This document shows, piece after piece, positions 1 through 9,045 of a stretch of 64,000 bases of DNA. A program made the position numbers and the translations under genes. How positions within the stretch are numbered: position 1 is the stretch's first letter; every line of letters begins with the position of its first letter. The notes under the pieces were generated by a model that was not told the origin of the DNA, made no database searches, and saw nothing but the letters and a program-made list of their open reading frames with translations. The DNA is from Symsagittifera roscoffensis (lineage: Eukaryota > Xenacoelomorpha > Acoela > Convolutidae). The stretch spans positions 41,813,338 through 41,877,337 of the forward strand of contig NC_087066.1 in assembly GCF_963678635.1 (NCBI RefSeq), read 5' to 3'.

Positions 1-297
1 TGAAGCTGGATGCTCATGTTTTTTTCTATTTTTTTTGAAAAAAAAAAACGAATTTCAAGTTATAGTTGGTTGTGTTTTCTATCAAATCTTCAAACTTTGA
101 AAAGTTTCGCTTTGCAGTTTGCGATCCTATTTGTCACTTAAGCGTCCAAAAAAACATTTCCACAATTTTTGATATCCTTTTTTCTTTAGCAAATATTGAT
201 CTAAATGTTTGATTTTGATTTCTTCTGTATATTTTCTGGCAATTTGTTCATTGCTGAGATTGGCCTTGTTTTCATGGTGAGATTGTTCTTTCACTTA
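1..297. other. AT-rich non-coding flank
   Basis: No supported coding region, RNA gene or repeat family was recognised before the dispersed repeat that starts at 298. Confidence 0.5.
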
Positions 298-456
298 TTG
301 TTCCGACTTTCGATACGAAAGTAACGGAATATTTGTGCTCGGGGTGGGTTTTTTTTCTTCAGACAAATTTCGACTTTTTAACTAGCCATTTTTGACGGAA
401 TTTTTTAATATCATTCGAAAAGTATTGTTGTCATGAGCTCATTTTTTGTAAAGTGC
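298..456 (+). repeat. Family 1 dispersed repeat, 5' part of a split copy
   Basis: Starts TTGTTCCGAC and carries the hairpin ACTTTCG-ATA-CGAAAGT found at the same end of the other well-preserved copies. The copy breaks off near 456. Its other half resumes at 4110 and runs to 4471, so the non-LTR retrotransposon between them inserted into this repeat. Compared with intact copies, some 30 bp around the break also appear to be missing. Confidence 0.85.
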
Positions 457-469
457 AATTTTTGTAAAG
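457..469 (+). repeat. Target-site duplication (left) of the non-LTR element
   Basis: The 13-mer aatttttgtaaag is repeated exactly at 4110-4122 after the terminal A-run. The first A of the right copy could equally belong to the A tail. Confidence 0.75.
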
Positions 470-515
470 AGATCTTGTAAAGAGATCTGAGAGAAGGTTA
501 AGTTTAGCACGTGTC

Positions 516-779
516 TTGTTAAACAAGAAAAGAAAAGGAAAAAAAACAACAACAACCACAACAACATTGACATCTATTGCAACTATTGCAACTATTGTAA
601 CTATTGCAACTATTGCAACTATTACAACTATTGCAACTATTGCAACAATTGCAACAATTGCAACTATTGCAACTTTTGCAACTATTGCAACAATAGCAAC
701 TATCGCAACTATTGCAACTATTGTAACTATTGCAACTATTGCAACTATTGAGGAGTTTGCCAACCCCGACACGAAATGA
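516..779 (+). CDS. Upstream repeat ORF in the LINE leader (doubtful)
   Basis: An 87-codon ORF: a Lys-rich start, a poly-Thr run, about 60 residues of Thr-Ile-Ala repeat from the 9-bp array, and a short unique tail. Its TGA (777-779) overlaps the ATG (776-778) of the reverse transcriptase ORF as ATGA. In bicistronic LINEs such an overlap can couple translation by termination-reinitiation. Whether this peptide is made is unknown, and the open frame may simply follow from a 9-bp period. No nucleic-acid-binding motif is visible. Confidence 0.3.
   Translation: MLNKKRKGKKTTTTTTTLTSIATIATIVTIATIATITTIATIATIATIATIATFATIATIATIATIATIVTIATIATIEEFANPDTK
573..751 (+). repeat. 9-bp tandem array in the LINE 5' leader
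   Basis: About 20 units of GCAACTATT with substitutions (gtaactatt, gcaacaatt, gcaacttttg-type variants) but no visible length change. It therefore reads as an open Thr-Ile-Ala repeat on the + strand and a Val-Ala-Ile repeat on the other. It lies inside the target-site duplications, so it belongs to the element and not to the host target. Confidence 0.9.
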
Positions 780-3700
780 CGAGGAGAAGCGACAGAGCGA
801 TAAGACCGCCGTCTTACTTTGGGTTTCGTGATCACTCGGAAGAAAATCAAAAAGAGGACACCGTTTCAGCGTCGCAGAGAGTTAGTGACGATGAACAAGA
901 GGATTCATACAACGAATCCGTAGACAAAATAGAAAATGAAGAACAACACACTGGGGCGACTCAACAGCTTCGTGTTATGACCCTCAGTGAGCAAGACCAT
1001 TATCCTGTCGTACCCATTACAGAAAACGTCACAAACTGTTTGTTTGACGCCTTTGGAGGGTCTCTCGACATATCTAAGGAAGTTCAAGAAACTGAATGGG
1101 GGAACAGATGGACTGTGAGTGTGAACCTCCAAGGCAAACTGTATTTAGTCCCGGGGGGAAACATTGGCCGTAAATACGTTGATCTTTTAACGAAAGAAGT
1201 CTGCCGATTGAACCAAAACGAATGTTCAGAACGACTACTTGTATTCAGCCGATTAATCTTACAGCGGGACCCAATGATAAAAACCACACGTGATGTGAGA
1301 GCTTTGATAGGAAGACAACTTGAAGACTGGGAAAATAGTAAGTTCAATATTCTACTACAAGAAGCCAAACGATGTTCACAAAAACAACCGAGGAAACCTA
1401 TGAAAAAAAATAGATCTGAAGACGAGCACACCGCAGTGGTTTTTGCACGAATGATGATGGAAGGGAAAGTTCGGTCTGCCATGCGCTGGCTGACAAGCAG
1501 ATCTGGCGGAGGTCTGCTCCATCCAAATGACGAAGTTATTGATTGCACAACAAAAACAAGAAAATTAGTCATTGACATTCTGAAAGAGAAGCATCCCGTA
1601 GCAAAAAAGTCAAAAGAAGAAGCAAGAATACAAGTAGACAGCTTGCCTGAGTTAGAAACAGTAACCATCACTTCTTCTTATATAGAAAAATTTGCGAGGT
1701 CAATGCACGGTGCAGCCGGACCCTCAGGAACAGATTCGGAACACTGGAAAGACGCATTTCTTCGATTTGGAGGACACAGTTCGGCTTTAAGAGACGAAGT
1801 GGCGGCGCTGATCACAAAGATAGCTAACGAAATTATTCCATGGAACCAAAAACGAGCATTGATGTCAGGTCGTCTGATTGCTTTGGACAAGTTCCCCGGA
1901 GTTAGACCCATTGGCATAGGTGAGTGTTTGCGAAGAGTAATGTGTAAATGTATGGCCGAAGCGACCAAAAAAGATCTCGAAGAAACCTGTGGATCTCAAC
2001 AACTAGCTTGTGGTGTGAAAGCAGGAATAGAAGGAGCTGTACATGCAGTGGAGGAGTTGTTTAATAGCACCAAAGAGGACGGACATGGTCTTCTATTGAT
2101 GGATGCCTCAAATGCATTCAATGCATTGAACAGGGAAACGGCTCTATGGAATGCTAGAATACTTTGGCCAAGGTGCTCACGATTTCTTTTCAACACATAT
2201 AGAGGGTATGCGCCGCTAATCGTTGCAGGAACGACAGAACTTCTTTTCAGTAGTGAAGGCACTACACAAGGTGATCCACTAGCGATGTTATTCTATGGGG
2301 TTTCATTGATGCCATTGATTGAATCACTCAAAGACCGAGATAAGTATTTACAAACATGGTATGCAGATGATTCGGGAGCTCTTGGCGCACTAGAAAACCT
2401 GGTTGAATGGTTGTCATCTTTGACAGAAAAAGGTTCGAAGTATGGCTATTACCCCGAGCCAAGCAAAAGTTATTTGGTTGTTCACCCGAATTTTGTTGAA
2501 AAAGCTCATCAATTGTTTGACAGGTTCGGCATCAGAATAGTTGAAGGTAGAAGATATTTGGGCGGATTTATTGGCTCTGATGAAGGCAAAACTCGTTTCA
2601 CTACAAAAAAGGTCCAAGAATGGTTGGATTGTCTTAGCGAGTTGTCCAAAGTGGCAGAAAAAGAACCTCAAGCTGCTTTAGTTGGATTAACAAGATCACT
2701 GCAATTCGAATGGAATTTTGTCCAGAGAGTAGTCAAAGATACGTCGCAGCTGTTTGCTCCTCTCGAGAAGATGCTGGAGGAAAATTTTTTGCCAAGCTTA
2801 CTAGGAACTTCTAGTGTCACACACTCAGATCGTGTTTTGTATTCACTTCCTGTCAAAAGAGGGGGACTAGGTGTACGAAATCCAACAGAAGGTGCCGAAC
2901 TAGCATTTTCTACTTCACGTGAAGCAACCGACTGTCTCGTGAGTTCGATCCTTCACCAAGATGATTTCGAACAAACTCTACACAAAACAAAGATGAGAGA
3001 AGCAAGAAAAAATCACGAGGAGAAACAAAATGCTGTGGACAAAGATAAACTCGATGAATTGCTTGCAGTTTTACCAGCAGATCAGAAACGAGCGATCCGG
3101 AGAATAATCGACAACAACTGTTCCTTGTGGCTAACTTCGCTGCCCTTGTTGAAAGATAATTTTGATTTGTCAGCCACAGAGTTCAGAGACGCTCTATGTG
3201 TCAGGTACAGAAAACCACTCAAACGTTCTTTCTCGAGATGCGATGGATTTCAACAAGATTTTGACTTACAGCATGCACTTTCTTGCAAGAAGGGTGGACT
3301 GGTAACACTACGACACAACGAAATAAGAGACGCAGTGGGCGATCTTGCTTCAATTTTGTGGAAAGATGTGAAAAGAGAACCTGTCGTAAAAGAACCAGAT
3401 ATAGAAAATGGAACCCCGGCACTAATTGCAGATCTTTCAGCTCGTGGGGTTTGGGATAGACAGTCGGCTGCGTCGTTCGACATCCGTGTTACAGACACTG
3501 ACGCTCCGTCTTACCAAAACCGCAATCCCATGAATGTACTGAAAACTGCAGAGATTGAAAATAAAAATAAGTATGGACCGGCTTGTGAAGAAAAGCACAT
3601 GTCTTTCACTCCACTTGTCACTTCAATAGATGGTGTTTTGGCACCGGAGTTTACGTTTTTCCTCAAACGACTAGCAGATGGTCTGGCATCAAAATGGGAC

Positions 3701-3847
3701 CGCCCATATAATCATGTCATGTGCTGGGTGAGATGTAGAATTTCATTCGCTATACTAAGAGCAACCAACATTTGCATCAGAGGCACAAGATCCAAATGGC
3801 GATCCCTCGGCGTTGAGGACGGTTACACAATTGGAATGGCATTCTAA
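776..3847 (+). CDS. Non-LTR retrotransposon reverse transcriptase with REL-type endonuclease region
   Basis: A 1,023-aa protein with no internal stop; the first in-frame ATG follows an in-frame TGA at 749. RT blocks are visible in order: PGVRPIGIGE near residue 372, LLMDASNAFNAL near 440, TTQGDPLAM near 500 and the catalytic YADD near 528, followed by a thumb-like helical region. Near residues 821-836 lies a Cys/His cluster (C-x10-H-x3-C style). RHNEI (about 846), an acidic stretch and two spaced Asp near 885 and 902 follow, which resembles the restriction-like endonuclease of R2-type elements. No N-terminal C2H2 fingers or AP endonuclease are seen. The protein would copy its own RNA at a nicked target. 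The RT call is firm; the endonuclease subtype is inferred. Confidence 0.9.
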   Translation: MTRRSDRAIRPPSYFGFRDHSEENQKEDTVSASQRVSDDEQEDSYNESVDKIENEEQHTGATQQLRVMTLSEQDHYPVVPITENVTNCLFDAFGGSLDISKEVQETEWGNRWTVSVNLQGKLYLVPGGNIGRKYVDLLTKEVCRLNQNECSERLLVFSRLILQRDPMIKTTRDVRALIGRQLEDWENSKFNILLQEAKRCSQKQPRKPMKKNRSEDEHTAVVFARMMMEGKVRSAMRWLTSRSGGGLLHPNDEVIDCTTKTRKLVIDILKEKHPVAKKSKEEARIQVDSLPELETVTITSSYIEKFARSMHGAAGPSGTDSEHWKDAFLRFGGHSSALRDEVAALITKIANEIIPWNQKRALMSGRLIALDKFPGVRPIGIGECLRRVMCKCMAEATKKDLEETCGSQQLACGVKAGIEGAVHAVEELFNSTKEDGHGLLLMDASNAFNALNRETALWNARILWPRCSRFLFNTYRGYAPLIVAGTTELLFSSEGTTQGDPLAMLFYGVSLMPLIESLKDRDKYLQTWYADDSGALGALENLVEWLSSLTEKGSKYGYYPEPSKSYLVVHPNFVEKAHQLFDRFGIRIVEGRRYLGGFIGSDEGKTRFTTKKVQEWLDCLSELSKVAEKEPQAALVGLTRSLQFEWNFVQRVVKDTSQLFAPLEKMLEENFLPSLLGTSSVTHSDRVLYSLPVKRGGLGVRNPTEGAELAFSTSREATDCLVSSILHQDDFEQTLHKTKMREARKNHEEKQNAVDKDKLDELLAVLPADQKRAIRRIIDNNCSLWLTSLPLLKDNFDLSATEFRDALCVRYRKPLKRSFSRCDGFQQDFDLQHALSCKKGGLVTLRHNEIRDAVGDLASILWKDVKREPVVKEPDIENGTPALIADLSARGVWDRQSAASFDIRVTDTDAPSYQNRNPMNVLKTAEIENKNKYGPACEEKHMSFTPLVTSIDGVLAPEFTFFLKRLADGLASKWDRPYNHVMCWVRCRISFAILRATNICIRGTRSKWRSLGVEDGYTIGMAF

Positions 3848-4109
3848 AAATTCACACGCTGTTAACTGGGGCTTTCATCGCGCATAACTGACTCCTATGA
3901 TATTAGAATTTCGACACCATTTGCATAATATTTCGAAGAATATGAGATGTTTGAAGATAAAAACACAGGATGACAACTGTGAACAAGCAACGAAAAACAA
4001 GCACCATTCGAAACCAATTTATTTTGATTTGATGATTTAAAGATGTATCTGAAAAAAAAAAAAAAAAAAAAAACATTTGGATAAAAAAAAAAAAAAAAAA
4101 AAAAATAAA
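3848..4109 (+). other. LINE 3' UTR and A-rich tail
   Basis: About 200 nt of unique non-coding sequence after the RT stop. Two runs of roughly 20 A follow, separated by a short spacer (about 4051-4073 and 4083-4105). The target-site duplication begins immediately after. Confidence 0.75.
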
Positions 4110-4471
4110 AATTTTTGTAAAGTTAGGGGAGTTTTAAGATTGCCATTTTGGCCAATTTGGGACAATTAACGCGCGATATATTTCGCGCAATTAACGCGTA
4201 AGCGGAGAGTTAATCCGTCTTAGAACTCGTTCCAAATTGGTTGAAAGAAGCTTATTTGGAATAATTGATTTGTTACAAGGAGCGAAATCTATATTTTTGT
4301 ACTTTATATGGCGTGTGGGGGGATGATTTTCATACAAAAATTTCAAATTTTAGAAAAAAATTATTTCATTTTGTTTTATTACATTTAATTTTTTAATGTT
4401 ATTACTGCTCCATAAACCTTAAAAGGCAGTCGGAACATTCAAGGCTTCGCCCTGATACGAGCAGTCTTGTT
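4110..4471 (+). repeat. Family 1 dispersed repeat, 3' part of the split copy
   Basis: Continues the repeat from 298-456. It contains the middle fold (TTAACGCGCGATATA followed by TCGCGC and TTAACGCG-like elements), the GC-box-like hairpin GGCTTCGCC near the end, and the terminus GCAGTCTTGTT. The first 13 bases are the right copy of the LINE target-site duplication. Confidence 0.85.
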
Positions 4472-5520
4472 CTTCTATCTTCCTGATTTTTTTGGCTTTC
4501 AATCGATGGATCGTGCACTAAGGCCGCATCAGTCAATTATTCGGAAAGCTCAGAAACATTGCGTAGCTAACAATTTTTGAGATAGGAAAGACAGGCCATT
4601 TTTCAAATCAGCTGCAACCTTGCAAGATCACAGTTACTCATAACTCAAACTAGGCAAGTGGTTTCAGAAAGTTGTTGCATCAAAAACTTGTAGGTTGCGT
4701 GCGATTTTAGTCACTGTTTCTGCTAACTTCGATAACAGTAAGAGCCACGTATATCTGAATCAATTATAGTTTAGAGTCAATTGTCAATTATGATATTCGT
4801 TTGACCGTAAAGTTCTGACAACCGTCGCCTTGCATGTTCATTATGACTGCCATCACAGCTTTTTTTATTGAGATTCAGCTTTAATTCAGTTAAAAAATAA
4901 ATTTTAGGTGTTCCGTCCCATTAATTTTCAGTGGAGAAAAATAACCTTTTTACTTAATGAGAAATAATTTTGTCTTTAGCGCAAAAATGCGATGAGTCCC
5001 TCAATAATTGCGAATCAATTAACCTTCCAAGATCATTTTAATGGAAAAGTTTTGTTTGCCCCTTCATCCACTTTTTTAATTTAAAGCACTGAATTTTGTT
5101 CCATTTGGCATTTGAGCCGAGTTTAAAAATCATTTGTTTTTGGCGGCCTTTGTTTATTCCCTTAGTCGATTCAAAACTTTTCAGAACCTGATGACTCAGA
5201 ATGGTCGCTTCACAACTATTTGTGTCATGCAAAATCGATTGCAGTGGTTGTTTACTTGGAGTCATTTCAACCATGCAGAGAGTCGTATCGAGAGAGTTTT
5301 TTGCCGTGTTATGATTTTTAGTAATTTTATACGTTTCTTTCAGCCCTTTTTTCAAAGCGTCTTCATGCACCTTCAAAGTTTGGTGCAATCGGGGGTTAAG
5401 CATTCACTCACTTTAACGTCTTAATTTTGCCTTTTCTTTTTCGTCAACCCTTATTTTTTTTAATGCAGCGTTTTTTTGAAATTGATCCCGTAAAAGATAA
5501 TGATGGGAATTTACGAGTTC
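4472..5520. other. Non-coding stretch
   Basis: No gene supported. Open frames near 5038-5424 exist on both strands but show no domain, no codon signature and no splice context that I trust. Confidence 0.4.
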
Positions 5521-5523
5521 TTT

Positions 5524-5795
5524 TTTGTTTCGCCCCCCCTCCCCTCAGGAATTCGAACCCTTGCCAACCCAAAGGGTCCCCCCTTTGGTACTTTTTAAGA
5601 AATCCATTTTTGGCCGACCGACCCTAAAATTTTTCTAAAGGCGCCTTCGGGGTCTTTTTACTGCTTTGGGAGAGCTCTGAAAATCAATCTGATCGACCTA
5701 AAAAAAAAAAAGGTCGTCAAAATTTTCGAAAATTTTTTGAAAATCCGCCCTCCTCCCCTCAAGAAAATCCTAGATCCGCCCCTGCTTCAAGAGAT
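5524..5795 (+). repeat. Family 2 dispersed repeat, internally deleted copy
   Basis: Shares with 27,312-27,712 and 54,431-54,803 the blocks GCCAACCCAAAGGG, a 'ccatttttggccgacc' block, 'aaaggcgcc', 'gagctctgaaaatcaat' and the terminus 'aatcctagatccgcccctg'. The middle part present in the other copies is missing. The CAGGGGCG-type end resembles hAT-like non-autonomous elements; this is inference. Confidence 0.7.
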
Positions 5796-5968
5796 ATTTT
5801 CACTCCCCATGAATAGGTCTATTTGATTTTTTTGGTTTATCAGACTGGAGCTCTTTTGAGCAGTTATAAGTTTTTTCTGAGTGCAATATCTTGCTAATGA
5901 AAAAAAAAAACATAGTTACGGATATTCAAGATACAAGCCTAATAATCAATCTGTTTTGTTTTTTGTTT

Positions 5969-6335
5969 TTGTTCCGACTTTCGATACGAAAGTAACGGAA
6001 TATTTGTGCTCGGGTGGGTTTTTTTTTATTCAGACAAGTTTCGACTTTTTAACTAGCCATTTTTGACGGAATTTTTTTATATCCTTCGAAAGGTATTGTT
6101 GCCCTGATCTCAAATTTGAAAAGATATTTCACCTCTGATTGTTTTGGTAAATTTATTAGGGTTCAAAGATGGCCATTTTGGCCATTTTGACCGATTTAGG
6201 ACAATTAACGCGCGATATAAGTCGCGCTATTAACGCGTAAGCGGAGATTTAATCCGTCTTATAAATCAATCGAATTGGTTAAACGAAGGTTATTTGCCAT
6301 AATTGGTTTGTTACCCTGATAGGAGCAGTCTTGTT
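5969..6335 (+). repeat. Family 1 dispersed repeat, shortened copy
   Basis: Begins TTGTTCCGACTTTCG with the perfect terminal hairpin and ends GCAGTCTTGTT. It lacks about 150 bp of the 3' half (the poly-pyrimidine and 'cagtcggaaca' segment) compared with the 526-bp copy at 22,509-23,034. Confidence 0.85.
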
Positions 6336-6545
6336 TTTTTTGGTAATTACATTTTTTGCTAGTTCTTGATTCTGCCAGCTCTTGCGTTTTGTATGCAGTT
6401 TGACCCTTTGCTCCTAGCTGGTGTTTTGTTCTGTAAAATCAATCATTTCGAAAATCGCGTCAAAATTGCGTCAAAGTGAACAATCATTTCGAGTATTGCG
6501 GCAAAACTGCCACCATAATTTCTTATTGAAATCACTATTTAACTA

Positions 6546-6600
6546 AGTAAGTTTCCAAGTCAAATTTCCAAGTCAAATACAAGTTTCCAAGTCAAATTAT
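6546..6600 (+). repeat. Short direct repeat
   Basis: Three imperfect units of aagtttccaagtcaaat-type sequence in a row. Probably slippage or local duplication. Confidence 0.6.
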
Positions 6601-8555
6601 AACCTTTTAATAAGGGGCGTTTTTCATTTTTAAGTAAAATGATACCGAGCAGTTTCTTGCTTATAGTGAGACAATATGGGTTTTCTAAAAAGTCTAGTTC
6701 AATTTTCTACCATTTTGAGCTTTACATTGAGCGTGTAATTTTACAAGGCGGTTTAGCTATCTTTGAGGTAAACCTCTCGAGTAAGATTTTTGCCGTCATT
6801 TCCTCACACATAATTACGATTCATGTAAGTAATTTTTTTCATGGTTTCGGGTAAATCCTGTCTTATCAGCTGCTTATCTTTCTAACAACAATTGTGCAAG
6901 GATTAGAGAATTAGGGGATTCCTTCGCAAGCTGTCCTGTTAGCAGTGAATTCAGCGGGATGATTGAGATTCACTACTTTCTACAATCCCGAAAGGGTTGG
7001 TTTGGTGGCAAAAATCCTGTACTGCTCTCTGTTGCTTGCCCCTTTTGTGTATTGCTTTTCCGGCTGTCTTGTCTACTCGATAAAATTGCAAGAGTTTCTA
7101 ATTGTCATTTAATTCAGATGATTATACGTCTGATTACAGAGGGCTCTGAGTGGCCAGGTTATAATCTAATAATCAAATCAAAAGGAAAGGGTGTGCGATT
7201 TGCCAGCATAAATTGCCTTATTGCCATTAACTTCCAGCTAATTCCACTAATACTGAACTATTATCTCACTAGAGAATCTCTGACGAGAATTAACTATCTA
7301 CTATTTCTGCTTTGTTGTTCTCTTACTTCGAGAACCAACTACTCGATTCGCTAGCAAAAATTCTTCTGCCTCTAATCCCGACCTTCTAGCTATCAGGGTA
7401 AGGTATTTCGTCTATTAGGTGTCAAATCAAACCAAAAAGTCACCTCCGGGAAGCCAAGTAGAACCCCCGTCCGTTCATAAGATTTAGGATTCTTAATTCT
7501 CATGCTACGGTCCTATTACTATCAATTTCCTCTGGGACTACTTTTCTTTAGTCTAGTTGCTATTAATAGATCACTCGCCAAGCTAAACTGAACGCAATGT
7601 TTACCAAGTCCACTTTGAATTAAATCCACTACTCCAAGGTTGCAATGTAAAACTGTACCTCGATCGACTTCTGCTCTAACTCCCAATATATATGTTTTCT
7701 TCCTAATTTTTAGCAAGGTGACCCATTTTCATTTCCAGGGTTGGGCTGGGGAATACGCCACTTTCCGGTGTCAATCTCGGGGTTTTCCATGCAAGTTTGG
7801 TTCAAAACGCCCAAAGGTCAACTTAAGGTCACCCAGGGGTCAACCGGGGTCAAATTTCCATATTTAGGTTCAGAATTCCGTGGGGGTCTGAACTACCAAG
7901 TTTCATTCATATCCCATTAATACTTCACAAGTTATCCCATTTCTAAGGTCCATTATCTCTTTTTCCGGAAAAAACTATTATCGCAATTGTCGCAATAAAA
8001 TGGTTATGTCACCATTCATCACTTCGCGCAAATTGTCTAAGAGGGTGTTTTTCCAAGTGCTATTGGCTTCCGGCTGAATCGCCGGATTTGCTTCAAGTTA
8101 TAATACAAGATGTATCTTGCCACTAACTAAAATTCATCCAAGTTTCATCTCCCTCTATTCATTGGAGGCCGGGAAAGTGGGGGTCTTAGGGGTCTGGGGT
8201 TCCAAATTTAAGCTTCCCTCAATTAGGCCTTCAACATCCTAGATTTTGAGCCTATTCCAACCACTAGTTACCGAGTTCTGATAGTGCAATTTGCATTTCC
8301 GGGAATCGTTATCACTTAGGGCTGTGGGTCCGAAGGGTCTGGATTTTTGCATGCCCGGCTCAAATCATCTCTAGTATCCGTCATATGAGTTTCATAAAGC
8401 TAGCCCCGGTAGTTTCCATTTGGGGAGAATTGACATATGAATTGACATTGAGGAGCAGTTATGACGTAAGGTTGAATAAGAGTTACAATAAAACATAGTG
8501 AGCGCGCTTTTGTATTCAGCTTGATTTACACCTGTGGCACTTAGAACTATTCTTT
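6601..8555. other. Non-coding stretch with a GC-richer block
   Basis: No supported gene. From about 7,390 to 8,500 the base composition is visibly less AT-biased than the surroundings and lacks A/T runs. It may be an untranslated or decayed part of the mobile element whose coding relic begins near 8,690. A cluster of AGGTCA-like half-sites lies at 7815-7852. Confidence 0.35.
7815..7852 (+). promoter_or_regulatory. Row of four nuclear-receptor half-site-like motifs
   Basis: AGGTCA at 7815 and 7826, GGGTCA at 7837 and 7847, all in the same orientation with spacers of 5, 5 and 4 bases. DR5 spacing of AGGTCA is the classical RAR/RXR layout. Function here is unproven and it may be a fortuitous local duplication. 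Confidence 0.25.
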
Positions 8556-8689
8556 TTGTTTGTTTCTCTTTGGATTCTGATGAACTCTAACAGTGAGTCT
8601 ATGTCTGCACAAGGTGGCGTTGGGGTTTGCAAACTCTGTACCGTTTTAAAATCCTGCTTAGTCTCTCTTTGTTTTGGTCGATTTCGCAA

Positions 8690-9015
8690 CTTAACCAATT
8701 GTTTACTCTGCTACTTAGCTCTATTGACTAAACCAAGCTTACAAGGTATGTCCACAATACTCATACGCTTTAATCAATTCCAATTCTTGCAAACCATGAA
8801 GTTCGAAACATACAAGAAAATAGTCGATTATTCCCGGGCTGTATTAACGGGTGATCGTAAGCCCCTTTCCGACCTAACTAATCCTCAACAGAAGGCGTTT
8901 AAGCGTAAAGCTGCTTCGTTCACATTGACTGACAACACGCTTTACAGGAAAGGAAAAATAGTGCTTCATGAGATGAACACCCTTCCTACCCTTTTGCATA
9001 TTACCACGACCCTTA
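8690..9015 (+). pseudogene. First copy of a duplicated integrase N-terminal fragment
   Basis: Encodes KFETYKKIVDYSRAV and a following segment ending near TLYRKGKIVLHEMN, then stops making sense at about 9,005. The same 320-bp segment recurs at 9046-9375 with few differences, so this is a partial tandem duplication. The junction is a low-complexity 'ccacgaccct' stretch. The 'xLYRKGKxxL' pattern is typical of the region before the H2C2 zinc finger of gypsy- and Ginger-type integrases. Confidence 0.55.
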
Positions 9016-9045
9016 CCACGACCCTAAACCCTAAACTTAACCAAT

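Larger units (their letters stand above)
470..4109 (+). mobile_element. Non-LTR retrotransposon (LINE), apparently full length
   Basis: The element has a repeat-filled 5' leader (470-775), one uninterrupted reverse transcriptase ORF (776-3847), a short 3' UTR and two A-rich runs (about 4051-4073 and 4083-4105). It is flanked by exact 13-bp duplications and inserted in a Family 1 repeat. A C-terminal zinc-knuckle/restriction-like endonuclease region and no visible N-terminal AP endonuclease place it with REL-endonuclease LINEs (the R2/NeSL/CRE-type grade). I do not assign a clade. An intact ORF and exact TSD suggest a recent insertion. Confidence 0.88.

Noticed and set aside
573-751. Regularly spaced repeat that could be read as a CRISPR-like array
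   Set aside because: The unit is 9 bp with no spacers, in a eukaryotic retrotransposon leader.
4051-4105. Polyadenylated processed pseudogene interpretation of the LINE
   Set aside because: The sequence encodes its own RT and shows leader repeats; an autonomous LINE explains it better.
5038-5424. Overlapping 121- and 96-codon frames on both strands
   Set aside because: No motif, no splice context, no codon bias; likely chance.
6959-7354. 131-codon open frame
   Set aside because: Hydrophobic patches only, with no family resemblance and no neighbouring exon signals.
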